From NCBI GenBank assembly GCA_017396865.1, contig JAFQKO010000184.1, forward strand, positions 1 to 21,981: 21,981 bases of DNA. The letters run 5' to 3'. The position numbers were made by a program, and so were the translations under genes. Shown one piece after another: positions 15,001 through 21,964 of the stretch. Positions within the stretch are counted from its first letter, which is position 1; every line of letters starts with the position of its first letter. The notes under the pieces were generated by a model, which saw nothing but the letters and a program-made list of their open reading frames with translations, was not told the origin of the DNA and did not search any database. Origin of the DNA: Clostridia bacterium (GTDB lineage: Bacteria; Bacillota_A; Clostridia; Oscillospirales; QAKW01).

Positions 15001-16497
15001 GGTGATCTCTGCGAGGTGGTAATAATCGTAATAATAGCGGATGAAGGTTTCGCCGTTTTCCTCCCATTCCTCGTAGTTTTGATGCTCCCCTGCGTAAATG
15101 GCGGGAAATTGAACGGAAACGGCGGTATAGGTCGGCTCGGTTACGGTAATCTCCACCGTGCAGCTCTTGCCCAGCAGCTCCACCGTTCCGCTGTGGATGC
15201 CGATGCCCCAGGGATTATCGCTGCGTTGATCGTCCGTATACTCCACGTTCACGCCGAATTGCTCATAGATCTCATTGGCGCTGTATACGAACGTATCGCC
15301 GTTCTTCATCTCAACGGTATATTCCAAATAATCCGCCCAATCATAATGGAACCAGGTGCCGATCGGTTCGCCGTAATCATCCCAGATATTCCAAGGACTG
15401 CCGTGGGTATTGGCCTCGAAGGAAATCGGGGCGGCGCTGACAGAGCGCACCTCACTCTCCTCCACCGTAATCTTACCACTGACGGTATCACCCAGCAGAT
15501 AGAAGGTGGCCTGATGCTCGCCCACGCCCCATTGATTGGTGTAGGCCTGATCGTCGCAATATTCAACCCAAGCGCCGAATTCTTCGTAAATATCGTCCCG
15601 CGTGCCGATAAAGGGCTCGCGATCCTTCATTTTAACCTCAAATTCTACCTGATCCAGATACCAATAAGCCTTCCAATCATGCTCATTGCCCTCGTCGTCG
15701 TAATAGGTGCGATTTTCCGTATCCAAGCCCTCGGTCAGAACCGTATCCGCCACCGTGAAGGACTCCAGATCACTCTCTAAAATCTCCACCTCAACCTCGG
15801 TGGTGAGGCCAAGATAATTGACCGTTGCGGTATGCTTGCCCACACCCCACGGGGTTTCGGCACTCTGCGTATCGGTGAACTCGGGATACTCCTCGGTTGC
15901 CGCCCAGATGTCATCGGAGGTTCCGCTGTAGGTTTCGCCGTTTTTCATAACGATCTCCAGCGTTACCATCGGCTCGATATAGTAATTAAAGTAGTAGTCG
16001 CTCTCCTGCTTATTCTGAAAATCATAGTCGGTGAAATAGCCGCCCTCGGTGCCCTCAACGATCGGTGCACAGGTGGCGGTGATGCTCTCCACGGGAGTGG
16101 CAACCACTTCGATCTCGGCGGAAGCGGAAAGCTCGCCCAACGTTACGGTGAAGGGATGAAGGCCAACCCCCCATTTTCCCTCGCGCTGGTCGTCCAAAAG
16201 CCTCATCTCCGGCTCATAGTCGTACGCAAACTCATAGTAACTGCCGCTTTGAACAGAGCCGTCGGAATAGGCTACGGTAACGTTCAAATGCTCACCGTAG
16301 AAATATTGCTCGATCAGCTCCTCCTCGCCGGTTTCGGGATTTTCGGCGTAAGCCTCTCCGAAGCGCCAGCCCTCAATAATATCGCCGACCACCTCAACCT
16401 CCAGATCGGTGGGGGTTGGCTCCGTTGCAACAGCTACCGTCGAAAGCATCGAAAGCAGCATTACAAATACAGCCGCAAAACTGATCCATCTCTTCAT
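12052..16497 (-). CDS. Large secreted Ig-like repeat protein with C-terminal dockerin
   Basis: A 1481-residue secreted protein with a signal peptide at residues 1-24 (MKRW...AVATE). Ten tandem repeats of 104-111 residues follow, marked by WGVG-H-type motifs at residues 109, 217, 323, 430, 534, 638, 746, 853, 964 and 1068. Each unit has an acidic YDEEGNE-like loop, aromatic WYYY stretch, KDGRTYSG, DDQ, WGVGxHTATVxLLGK and a closing EITV strand, resembling bacterial Ig-like (Big_3-type) domains. A divergent eleventh unit and a unique region (about 1200-1427) lead to a type I dockerin at 1428-1481 with two calcium loops (DFDGNGVVDTGD and DVNGDGTVSLLD). The ATG at 16497 is chosen because GGAGGGG lies seven bases upstream and the signal peptide then starts normally; a frame extension to 16515 would overlap the amidohydrolase stop. 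No catalytic domain was recognised; a structural, adhesive or scaffold-attached role is likely. Confidence 0.9.
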   Translation of the reverse strand: MKRWISFAAVFVMLLSMLSTVAVATEPTPTDLEVEVVGDIIEGWRFGEAYAENPETGEEELIEQYFYGEHLNVTVAYSDGSVQSGSYYEFAYDYEPEMRLLDDQREGKWGVGLHPFTVTLGELSASAEIEVVATPVESITATCAPIVEGTEGGYFTDYDFQNKQESDYYFNYYIEPMVTLEIVMKNGETYSGTSDDIWAATEEYPEFTDTQSAETPWGVGKHTATVNYLGLTTEVEVEILESDLESFTVADTVLTEGLDTENRTYYDDEGNEHDWKAYWYLDQVEFEVKMKDREPFIGTRDDIYEEFGAWVEYCDDQAYTNQWGVGEHQATFYLLGDTVSGKITVEESEVRSVSAAPISFEANTHGSPWNIWDDYGEPIGTWFHYDWADYLEYTVEMKNGDTFVYSANEIYEQFGVNVEYTDDQRSDNPWGIGIHSGTVELLGKSCTVEITVTEPTYTAVSVQFPAIYAGEHQNYEEWEENGETFIRYYYDYYHLAEITLIDRDGNEETYSAFELSEELGINVQFTDDQRTNVWGVGDHTINCTVAGMTCEATLTILENPIKSVSATATCIENWDVVLNSGYDEDGNEAEWYEYSFFDKTIVTVVTDTETIVGTVEEVQAQLGLVIGISSQQPTDQLWGVGDHEFTVWVGGQSGVGILTVEPSPVESVTVSGPTYTELSNGSYNPIYDEEGNETGEQWYCYDLQSELWLDVALKDGRTYSGYSFGLEEALGISLTIEDSQSAEAPWGVGTHTATLNCMGYKADFEVTIEASNVVSVYATAAAIIENTNGYTNTYYDEALDAEVPYYHYELSNALVYVVTLADGDPIVGNGQVVHEALGVWPLVYDTQIEDGGWSVGNHSVTVELLGKTATATVEIAETPIASIELKAPAALYQELDDYPQEVYNEETGEYEIGWYYFMLEDRCRFAVKLKDGRTFEGSCYDMNEIFNQQHSFVMEHDQSDENEWQIGLHTFDVSFAGYLATFEIEVQPYPVQNITFADPVTLYHDAFGSETAYVDENGNETVYTAYFYTPYYTVTLFDGSTVSGSAEEIEEKLGWRPNLESQTPENQLQIGENTVKIEFCNRTWEETVTIVEETPVAQIGVTLAAGKDRVYAEQYLDLSGATLQVEYTNGHTQVYTLSAFAGEIEGVYDPELGVVVYPATDFNRIKHYLEGTQEVPFCLSYLGVSDEVTCLVRENVAAIEIANAEDHSLQITFRWADGSAETVKALQLANCYSYPGSEWSEEGLLVTDHGVFWARFTTTQAGTALTMDVGEPRESNLLEQADWLEAHKAILPIAPYLLFYEISYDGTLTDALVEVVANACNLIDYSDSYGCDELGNPFYRADAEALDAMLKRIFGADADVTASGLYDAEQGCVLVRSLNRDYLNVEYSLEWNGNGWSGTLGHKDGDRWCVEVDANNVLTSFALDAGEDGDFDGNGVVDTGDVVFLLQQLNEETADFEAADVNGDGTVSLLDALRLLKQIAA
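12055..12216 (-). other. Type I dockerin domain coding segment
   Basis: Encodes residues 1428-1481 of the repeat protein. Two F-hand calcium loops each lead a helix (VVFLLQQL and ALRLLKQI), the normal duplicated dockerin layout. Dockerins bind cohesins, which implies a cohesin-bearing scaffold or cell-surface partner elsewhere in the genome. Confidence 0.88.
13222..16407 (-). repeat. Ten tandem Ig-like repeat units
   Basis: This region encodes residues 31-1092 of the large protein. Ten units of about 312-333 bp are each anchored by WGVG-H or a variant (WGIG, WSVG, WQIG, LQIG). The first seven units are closest to consensus; variants accumulate toward the C-terminal side. Sequence between anchors has diverged, so the array is old rather than freshly expanded. 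Confidence 0.85.
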
Positions 16498-16511
16498 AAA
16501 CGGACCCCTCC

Positions 16512-17429
16512 TCATTTTTTAATAAACCGCATCGCGTTATTATAATAGATATTCTCCAGCATCTCCCGCTCCAGATGAATGGGGCGAACGATGCCGCCGC
16601 CCAGCTCCTTGGGCTCGCTCCCCTCCAGGAAGTTGGTGATCATCTCCACCTTGGTATTGTTGTAGTCGAGATTAAAGCCGGTCAGATTGTTGTGGGCATC
16701 GGTGCCGTAGAAGATCCGATCGTGATACTTGCGGAAAAACCGCTCGCTTTTCTCGGGGGTTTCGGAAAGCTCATGGTAGATGAGCATGGCGGGGGTAGCA
16801 TCCATATAAAGGTTGGGATAGGTCTCCATCAGCTCCTCCGCCTTATCGAGGGTATGGGCGTAAAAGCCCATATGAGCCAGCGCCACCCGCAGGTTGGGGT
16901 GCTTGGCCAGCACCTTTTGCTCCAGCACGTCGTAGAACCATTTTTGAGAAGGGATGGTCTCATCGTAATACCAGCCCCGCTCAATGGCGCGGGCGCCGCA
17001 CTTTTCTTTATCCCAATGCTTCAGGGGATCGTTATTATGGATATCCAGCGGGATCTGATGCTTTTCGGCATAGGCAAAGAATTCCTCATAGCGGGGATTT
17101 TCAAAGCCGTAGCCATACTTTCGATAGACCGAGGGCTTGCCGTCCAGCAGCTTGATGCCCGAAAAGCCCCGATCCATCAGCTCCTTGGCCTGCTCCACAA
17201 AGTCGCGGTCGTGATACAGCGTACCGAAGGCGTAGGACTCACCCAGCCCCTCGATCACCTTTAAGGCATCCTCATTGGCATGGGGATGATCGCCCAGCGA
17301 ATTATAGTTGATGGCCATCACGCAAACACCGCAGTAGCCGTTGCGGTCCATCATCCCTTGAAAGTTTTCTCTTGATTTTTCAATCGGCAGCGCTTCCTCA
17401 CAATGGACGTGAAAATCGATCTTTTTCAT
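16512..17429 (-). CDS. Amidohydrolase-family metal-dependent hydrolase
   Basis: A 305-residue cytosolic TIM-barrel hydrolase of the amidohydrolase-2 type. Metal and catalytic positions are visible: DFHVH (His7, His9), DIHNND (His131), ALAHMGF (His186) and YGTDAH (Asp244). Family members hydrolyse or decarboxylate small cyclic or carboxylated substrates. No substrate-specific signature was recognised, so none is assigned. Its ATG overlaps the stop of lipoprotein B by four bases (ATGA), and the next gene, the dockerin repeat protein, starts 14 bases past its stop. The three are therefore one transcript from the promoter at 18208-18236. A cytosolic hydrolase coupled to a lipoprotein and a secreted dockerin protein is an unusual neighbourhood. 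Confidence 0.88.
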   Translation of the reverse strand: MKKIDFHVHCEEALPIEKSRENFQGMMDRNGYCGVCVMAINYNSLGDHPHANEDALKVIEGLGESYAFGTLYHDRDFVEQAKELMDRGFSGIKLLDGKPSVYRKYGYGFENPRYEEFFAYAEKHQIPLDIHNNDPLKHWDKEKCGARAIERGWYYDETIPSQKWFYDVLEQKVLAKHPNLRVALAHMGFYAHTLDKAEELMETYPNLYMDATPAMLIYHELSETPEKSERFFRKYHDRIFYGTDAHNNLTGFNLDYNNTKVEMITNFLEGSEPKELGGGIVRPIHLEREMLENIYYNNAMRFIKK

Positions 17430-18157
17430 TCTTCGGTACCTCGCTCTTCTCCTTTAAGAATTTGATGCAGCAGTTGATTGGTTGCAGAATCCAGCACCAC
17501 GGTCTTTTCGGGCTCGGTGGCGATGGAGATCGCGCCGTTTTGGTAGAGGCTCAGCTGCGCCAGCACACCATCGCTGCTTCGCAGCATAAACACGATCGGC
17601 TCGCCTTCGGGCAGCTCCTTTGCCAACGGCGCCTTCATCAGCCCCTCCAGCAGCGATTTTCGCTCCGCCTCGGTGGTTTTGGGCTCCCACATCCGATAGG
17701 GATCCTCGGTATCATAGGCAAAGAGGGTGGCAATACCGCTATCGAACAGCAGGGGCTCCAGCAGATCGGCGCCGCTTTGGATCTCCACCACATCGTAGCT
17801 GACCATCAGGTAATATTGGCTCTCACCCGGCAGCGCAGCCAGCAGCACGTAGGTGGCGCGGGCGGGATAGGCCGAGGTGGGCTCGAAATTATAGAAGGTG
17901 GTTTTGCGGGGGAAATTCCCGCTCAGGGTGTCCATACTCCCCACCTTCCGCGCGCGATAGGATAAAAAGCCCATGTTCTCCAGTGTTGCATCATAGCGGC
18001 AGGGGGTGCCGAAGGTATTATACTCCCGCCCATCGTATTCCACGTAATAATGGCCGGTATTCGGCACGTCATAATAAATTCGCTCTTCCTCGGAAGAGCA
18101 GCCGCCCATCGGCAGCATCACCGCCACCAGCAGCAGCGCAATCAAACGTTTCAGCAT
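17426..18157 (-). CDS. Predicted lipoprotein, paralogue B
   Basis: A 243-residue protein with a type II signal peptide (MLKRLIALLLVAVMLPMGGC, Cys20), followed by SSEEE. No known domain was recognised. It is the full-length paralogue of the lipoprotein at 11226-11966: shared features are Y-VEYDGR-Y-T-GTP, GNFP, A-LPGE-QYY, SGADLL-PLL, DTEDPYRMW, and a Ser-Asp-Gly-Val strand near the C-terminus. Unlike copy A it is the first gene of a longer unit, with the amidohydrolase starting inside its stop codon. AAAAGGA about nine bases before the ATG gives the start. Both copies probably receive similar regulation through the shared promoter-palindrome module, but their functions are unknown. Confidence 0.85.
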   Translation of the reverse strand: MLKRLIALLLVAVMLPMGGCSSEEERIYYDVPNTGHYYVEYDGREYNTFGTPCRYDATLENMGFLSYRARKVGSMDTLSGNFPRKTTFYNFEPTSAYPARATYVLLAALPGESQYYLMVSYDVVEIQSGADLLEPLLFDSGIATLFAYDTEDPYRMWEPKTTEAERKSLLEGLMKAPLAKELPEGEPIVFMLRSSDGVLAQLSLYQNGAISIATEPEKTVVLDSATNQLLHQILKGEERGTEE

Positions 18158-18177
18158 CTCATTTTTTCCTTTTAATA

Positions 18178-18212
18178 AAAATAATCGTAGTGCGTTGCAC
18201 TACGATTATTTT
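18178..18212 (-). terminator. Palindrome embedded in the lipoprotein B promoter
   Basis: Perfect 16-bp arms (18178-18193 with 18197-18212) have a three-base loop and a minus-strand T-rich tail. It is the counterpart of 11986-12021, with one stem pair changed on both arms (C-G to T-A), so pairing is kept. It terminates the ABC transporter operon and overlaps the -10 box of the lipoprotein B promoter. Confidence 0.75.
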
Positions 18213-18236
18213 ACTTTTTTTATAATTGTTTGTCAA
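18208..18236 (-). promoter_or_regulatory. Promoter of lipoprotein B, amidohydrolase and dockerin protein
   Basis: On the minus strand, TTGACA (18236-18231), 17 bases, TAAAAT (18213-18208). It is nearly identical to the lipoprotein A promoter and lies seven bases past the stop of the upstream permease gene. Confidence 0.88.
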
Positions 18237-18243
18237 TAGGCGG

Positions 18244-19224
18244 TCAGCGTTCCTCGCGGAAATAGGGCAAGCCCAGCGATTCGGGGGGCTGATGCTCCCG
18301 CTTTTTGCGCATACTGGTGATGATCAGCACGATGATGGTAACCACGTAGGGCAGCATCTTAAAGAGCTCCTGGGTTTCGGTACCGAGACCCTGCACGTAG
18401 TTGTTGGCGTTGCAAAGCGCGCCGAACAGGAAGGAGCCGAGAATGGCCATAGAGGGCTTCCAAAGCGCAAAGATAACCAGCGCGATCGCCATCCAGCCGC
18501 GATCACCGAAGGCGTTATTGGACCATACGCCGTCGGCATAGGCCATAACGTACTGCAAGCCGCCCAAGCCTGCAATGGCGCTGCCGATGCAGGTTGCAAC
18601 GTATTTATAGCGCGTAACGTTGATACCGGCCGCATCGGCGGTGGCGGGATTTTCGCCCACCGCGCGCAGATTCAGGCCAACTCGGGTTCTGCTCAGAACA
18701 AAGGTTGCACCCAAGGCAATGGCGATTGCCAGATAGGTGAGAAAATCATGGGAGAGGAAGATCTCGCCGAACCAGCCGAGATCATCGGCAAAGGGCAGCT
18801 CGGCCTTGAAAAGCTTACTCGTTCCGGTCAAGGTGATGGTGGGAAGATCACTATCCACCAGCTTGGTGAGGGAGCCGCCGAAGAAGTTGCCGAGGCCGAT
18901 ACCGAAGGTGGTCAGCGCAAGACCGGTAACGTTCTGATTGGCACGCAGGGTAACGGTCATAAAGCTGTAGATCAAGCCCATGAATACCGAGAACAGAATG
19001 GAGCAAAGCAGCGGGATCATAATGGCCAGGAAGGGGTTGAGCTCCCCACCGCAAGCACTCTCATAAAGGAACGCACCGATCACGCCGCCGATGGCACCGC
19101 CGTACATGATACCGGGGATACCCAGATTCAGGTGGCCGGATTTTTCGGTGATGATCTCGCCGGTGGAGCCGTAAAGCAAAGGAATACTCAGAAGGATCGC
19201 TCTGGTGATAAAATCTACAATCAT
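18244..19224 (-). CDS. Nucleoside-type ABC importer permease (NupQ/YufQ-like)
   Basis: A 326-residue multi-pass membrane protein of the BPD_transp_2 (LivM/RbsC-like) permease family. About eight to ten hydrophobic helices are visible. Family-typical stretches are STGEIITEKSGHLNLGIPGIM near the N-terminus, RTRVGLNLRAVGENPATADAAGINVTRYK in the cytosolic loop, and AYADGVWSNNAFGDRGWMAIALVIFALWKP. These match the second permease of BMP-type importers (NupNOPQ, YufNOPQ), which take up nucleosides. It overlaps the preceding permease by four bases (ATGA) with an AAGGAGG site. It is the last gene of the operon; the palindrome at 18178-18212 is its terminator. Nucleoside uptake is inferred from family, not tested. 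Confidence 0.9.
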   Translation of the reverse strand: MIVDFITRAILLSIPLLYGSTGEIITEKSGHLNLGIPGIMYGGAIGGVIGAFLYESACGGELNPFLAIMIPLLCSILFSVFMGLIYSFMTVTLRANQNVTGLALTTFGIGLGNFFGGSLTKLVDSDLPTITLTGTSKLFKAELPFADDLGWFGEIFLSHDFLTYLAIAIALGATFVLSRTRVGLNLRAVGENPATADAAGINVTRYKYVATCIGSAIAGLGGLQYVMAYADGVWSNNAFGDRGWMAIALVIFALWKPSMAILGSFLFGALCNANNYVQGLGTETQELFKMLPYVVTIIVLIITSMRKKREHQPPESLGLPYFREER

Positions 19225-20333
19225 GCTTCTACCTCCTTCTTCGCCCGACGCAGCCGAACGGAATATTGGATAAAGAACTCACAGCCGACCAGCAGCAGGA
19301 TCACCAAACCAACCGAGATATCCGAGAAGGAGCTGTTGAGGAAGTTTTGGTCTGCCACCTTGGCGACACCGGTCTTCAAAAAGACGATCAATGCCGACAT
19401 CAATGCCATGATAAAGGGATTGAATTTACCGAGCCAAGCCACCATAATGGCGGTAAAGCCCTGACCGCCGACGGTATTGGTATTGATGGAATGGTCGGTG
19501 CCCGAAACCAGCAGCATACCCGCCACGCCGCAGACGGCGCCGGAGAGCATCATGGTGCGCATCACGACCTTTTTCACGTTGATACCGATATAGCGGGCGG
19601 TATTTTGGCTTTCGCCGACAACGGCGATCTCATAGCCCTGCTTGCTGTACTTCAGATAGAAATACATTGCAACCGTAAGAGCAGCCACGATCAAGATATT
19701 GAGCAGATAGTCCATATCCCCGATCACGGGCAATGCGCCGGTTTCGACCTGATTGATCACGTTGGAGCCGCCGCCCACGATATAAACGTAATAGGCGATC
19801 AGCTGGGTGGCAACGTAGTTCATCATCAGGGTGAAGAGGGTTTCGTTGGTGTTCCATTGTGCCTTAAAGAAGGCGGGGATCATCCCCCAGACCGCACCGG
19901 CCAGAATGCTGGATACGATCACCAAGGGGATCAGCAAAAATTCGGGGATCTTGCCGCCGAATTGGATCATGCAAAACATGGCAGCCAAGCCGCCGATCAA
20001 GGCCTGACCCTCGGCGCCGCAGTTCCAGAACTTCATCTTAAAGGCAGGTGCAACTGCCAAGCCGAGGCACAGCAGGATAACGATATCCTGCCCGTACTTC
20101 CAGACCATTCTGGGGCTGCCGCCCTCGAAGAAACGGCCGAAAACGCCGCGGATCATCGTCTCATAGATGGAGGCGAAATCATTCCCTGTCAGCAACACGG
20201 AAATCACGCCGACCAGCAAAACGCCGATCACAATTGCTCCCAGGCGGATCAACCATGCCTTCCAACCGGGCAGATCATCCCGCTTGGTGATATGGATCAA
20301 CGGCTCATGGTGCCTTTTGATCTTTTCACTCAT
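19221..20333 (-). CDS. Nucleoside-type ABC importer permease (NupP/YufP-like)
   Basis: A 370-residue permease, the larger partner of the pair. An N-terminal cytosolic segment of about 30 residues precedes roughly nine to ten hydrophobic helices. Family features are KFWNCGAEGQALIGGLAAMF after the second or third helix, NEtLFTLMMNYVATQL-type sequence mid-protein, and VVGESQNTARYIGINVKKVVMRTMMLSGAVCG, the EAA-like cytosolic loop touching the ATPase. It forms the heterodimeric channel with the next permease. Its start overlaps the ATPase stop by four bases with GGAAGGAGG upstream, and its own stop overlaps the next start, so all three genes are translationally linked. Confidence 0.9.
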   Translation of the reverse strand: MSEKIKRHHEPLIHITKRDDLPGWKAWLIRLGAIVIGVLLVGVISVLLTGNDFASIYETMIRGVFGRFFEGGSPRMVWKYGQDIVILLCLGLAVAPAFKMKFWNCGAEGQALIGGLAAMFCMIQFGGKIPEFLLIPLVIVSSILAGAVWGMIPAFFKAQWNTNETLFTLMMNYVATQLIAYYVYIVGGGSNVINQVETGALPVIGDMDYLLNILIVAALTVAMYFYLKYSKQGYEIAVVGESQNTARYIGINVKKVVMRTMMLSGAVCGVAGMLLVSGTDHSINTNTVGGQGFTAIMVAWLGKFNPFIMALMSALIVFLKTGVAKVADQNFLNSSFSDISVGLVILLLVGCEFFIQYSVRLRRAKKEVEA

Positions 20334-21883
20334 GCCTGCTCGCCTCCTTCCGTTTCAATCGCAGCACTTGTTTGGGTCATCATCAGACCGATCTGCTCCT
20401 TGGTGGCGGTGCGGCCATCCACAATGCCGGTCACCTTACCGCCGCCGATGACCAAAATACGGTCGCAAAGCTCCAGCAAAACGTCCAGATCCTCGCCGAC
20501 AAAGATAACGGCGACGCCCTTTTCCTTCTGCTGATTAAGCAGTTTATAAATGGTATAAGAAGAGTTGATATCCAAGCCGCGCACAGGATAGGCCGCCATC
20601 AGCACGGTGGGCGATGCGGCGATCTCGCGGCCGACCAGCACCTTCTGCACGTTACCGCCCGAAAGACGGCGCACAGGGGTGGTGGCACCGGGGGTAACAA
20701 CCTCCAGCTCATCGATGATATGCTCGGCCAGATCCTTGGGAGCCTTGCGCTCCAGGAAGAGGCTATGGCCCTTGCGGTAGCTGCGGAGCATCATATTATC
20801 GATGATATCCATATTGCCGACCAAGCCCATACCCAGGCGATCCTCCGGCACAAAGGAGAGGCGAACGCCCAGCTCACGGATCTGCAAGGGGGTTTTGCCC
20901 TGCAGCAGATCGGCTTTCCCTGTTTTGGGATTATGATACAGCACCGCGCCGCTATCGGTCTTTTGCAGACCTGCGATCACCTCCAACAGCTCCCGCTGGC
21001 CGCTGCCCGCGATACCCGCAATGCCGAGAATTTCGCCCGCATTGGCCACAAAGGAAACGTCGTCCAATACGCGAGCACCCTCGCGGTTGGAGCAGTTGAC
21101 GTGGTGCACCTCCAGCCGAGGCTGGGGATCCTTCGGCTCGGTACGCTCGATATTCAGCGAAATCTTTTTGCCCACCATCATTTCGGTGAGCTCCGATTCG
21201 TTGGTTTCGGCGGTTTTCACCGTGCCGATATATTCGCCCTTCCGCAAAACGGCAACCCGATCGGAAAGGGAGAGCACCTCATGCATCTTATGGGTGATAA
21301 TGATAATGCACTTGCCCGCATCCCGCATCTTACGCAGAACGGCAAAGAGCTTTTGCGTTTCCTGCGGGGTCAGAACTGCGGTCGGCTCGTCCAGAATCAG
21401 GATATCGGCGCCCCGATACAGCACCTTGATGATCTCAACGGTCTGCTTTTCGGAAACCGCCATGGTATAGATCTTCTTTTTGGGCTCCAGCTCAAAGCCA
21501 TACTGATCGCAGATAGAAGCCACCCGCGCTTCCGCCGCCTTGAGATTATAGCGTCCCTTTTCCTCCAGACCCAAAATAATATTCTCGGTCGCACTAAAGA
21601 CGTCCACCAGCTTAAAATGCTGATGGATCATGCCGATCTTATAATCAAACGCATCCTTGGGAGAGGCGATGACCGCCGGCTCCCCATCAATAAAAATTTC
21701 GCCCTCATCGGGGAAATAAATACCGGAGATCATATTCATCAGGGTCGTTTTTCCGCTTCCGTTTTCGCCCAGGATGGAAAGGATCTCGCCACGATTGGCG
21801 GTGAGGTTCACATTTTTATTTGCCACCACACTGCCAAAGGTCTTGGTGATATTTTTCAATTCAATGGCTGCTTGATTTGCCAC
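20330..21883 (-). CDS. Nucleoside-type ABC importer ATPase, double NBD (NupO/YufO-like)
   Basis: A 517-residue protein with two nucleotide-binding domains in one chain, as in sugar and nucleoside importers. NBD1 has Walker A GENGSGKTT (39-47), a Q-loop MIHQHFKL, and Walker B ILILDEPTAVL. Its signature reads AVSEKQ rather than LSGGQ. NBD2 has a degenerate Walker A (GIAGIAGSGQRELLEVIAG, lacking the Lys-Thr), a proper LSGGNVQK signature, and Walker B VLMAAYPVRGLD with Ala replacing the acidic pair. One site is therefore expected to hydrolyse ATP. Translation starts at GTG 21881-21883 behind GAGGAGGG. The substrate-binding lipoprotein usually precedes this gene and would lie beyond the right edge. 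Confidence 0.93.
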   Translation of the reverse strand: MANQAAIELKNITKTFGSVVANKNVNLTANRGEILSILGENGSGKTTLMNMISGIYFPDEGEIFIDGEPAVIASPKDAFDYKIGMIHQHFKLVDVFSATENIILGLEEKGRYNLKAAEARVASICDQYGFELEPKKKIYTMAVSEKQTVEIIKVLYRGADILILDEPTAVLTPQETQKLFAVLRKMRDAGKCIIIITHKMHEVLSLSDRVAVLRKGEYIGTVKTAETNESELTEMMVGKKISLNIERTEPKDPQPRLEVHHVNCSNREGARVLDDVSFVANAGEILGIAGIAGSGQRELLEVIAGLQKTDSGAVLYHNPKTGKADLLQGKTPLQIRELGVRLSFVPEDRLGMGLVGNMDIIDNMMLRSYRKGHSLFLERKAPKDLAEHIIDELEVVTPGATTPVRRLSGGNVQKVLVGREIAASPTVLMAAYPVRGLDINSSYTIYKLLNQQKEKGVAVIFVGEDLDVLLELCDRILVIGGGKVTGIVDGRTATKEQIGLMMTQTSAAIETEGGEQA

Positions 21884-21918
21884 CTTGAAAGCCCTCCTCT
21901 TTCATAATTCTCAAATCC

Positions 21919-21940
21919 ACTCTTTTTGAATCAAAAGAGT
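21919..21940. promoter_or_regulatory. Inverted repeat upstream of the ABC operon
   Basis: A perfect 8-bp repeat (21919-21926 with 21933-21940, six-base loop) lies 36 bases before the ATPase start, in a region otherwise without features. It could be an operator or leader hairpin. No promoter boxes were recognised near it. Confidence 0.35.
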
Positions 21941-21964
21941 CCATTTCAAAACGATGAAAGGCGG

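Noticed and set aside
12292..15780. Long plus-strand open frames (661 and 457 codons) opposite the repeat protein
   Set aside because: They mirror the repeat periodicity of the real gene and encode Gly/Ile-rich low-complexity sequence without domains.
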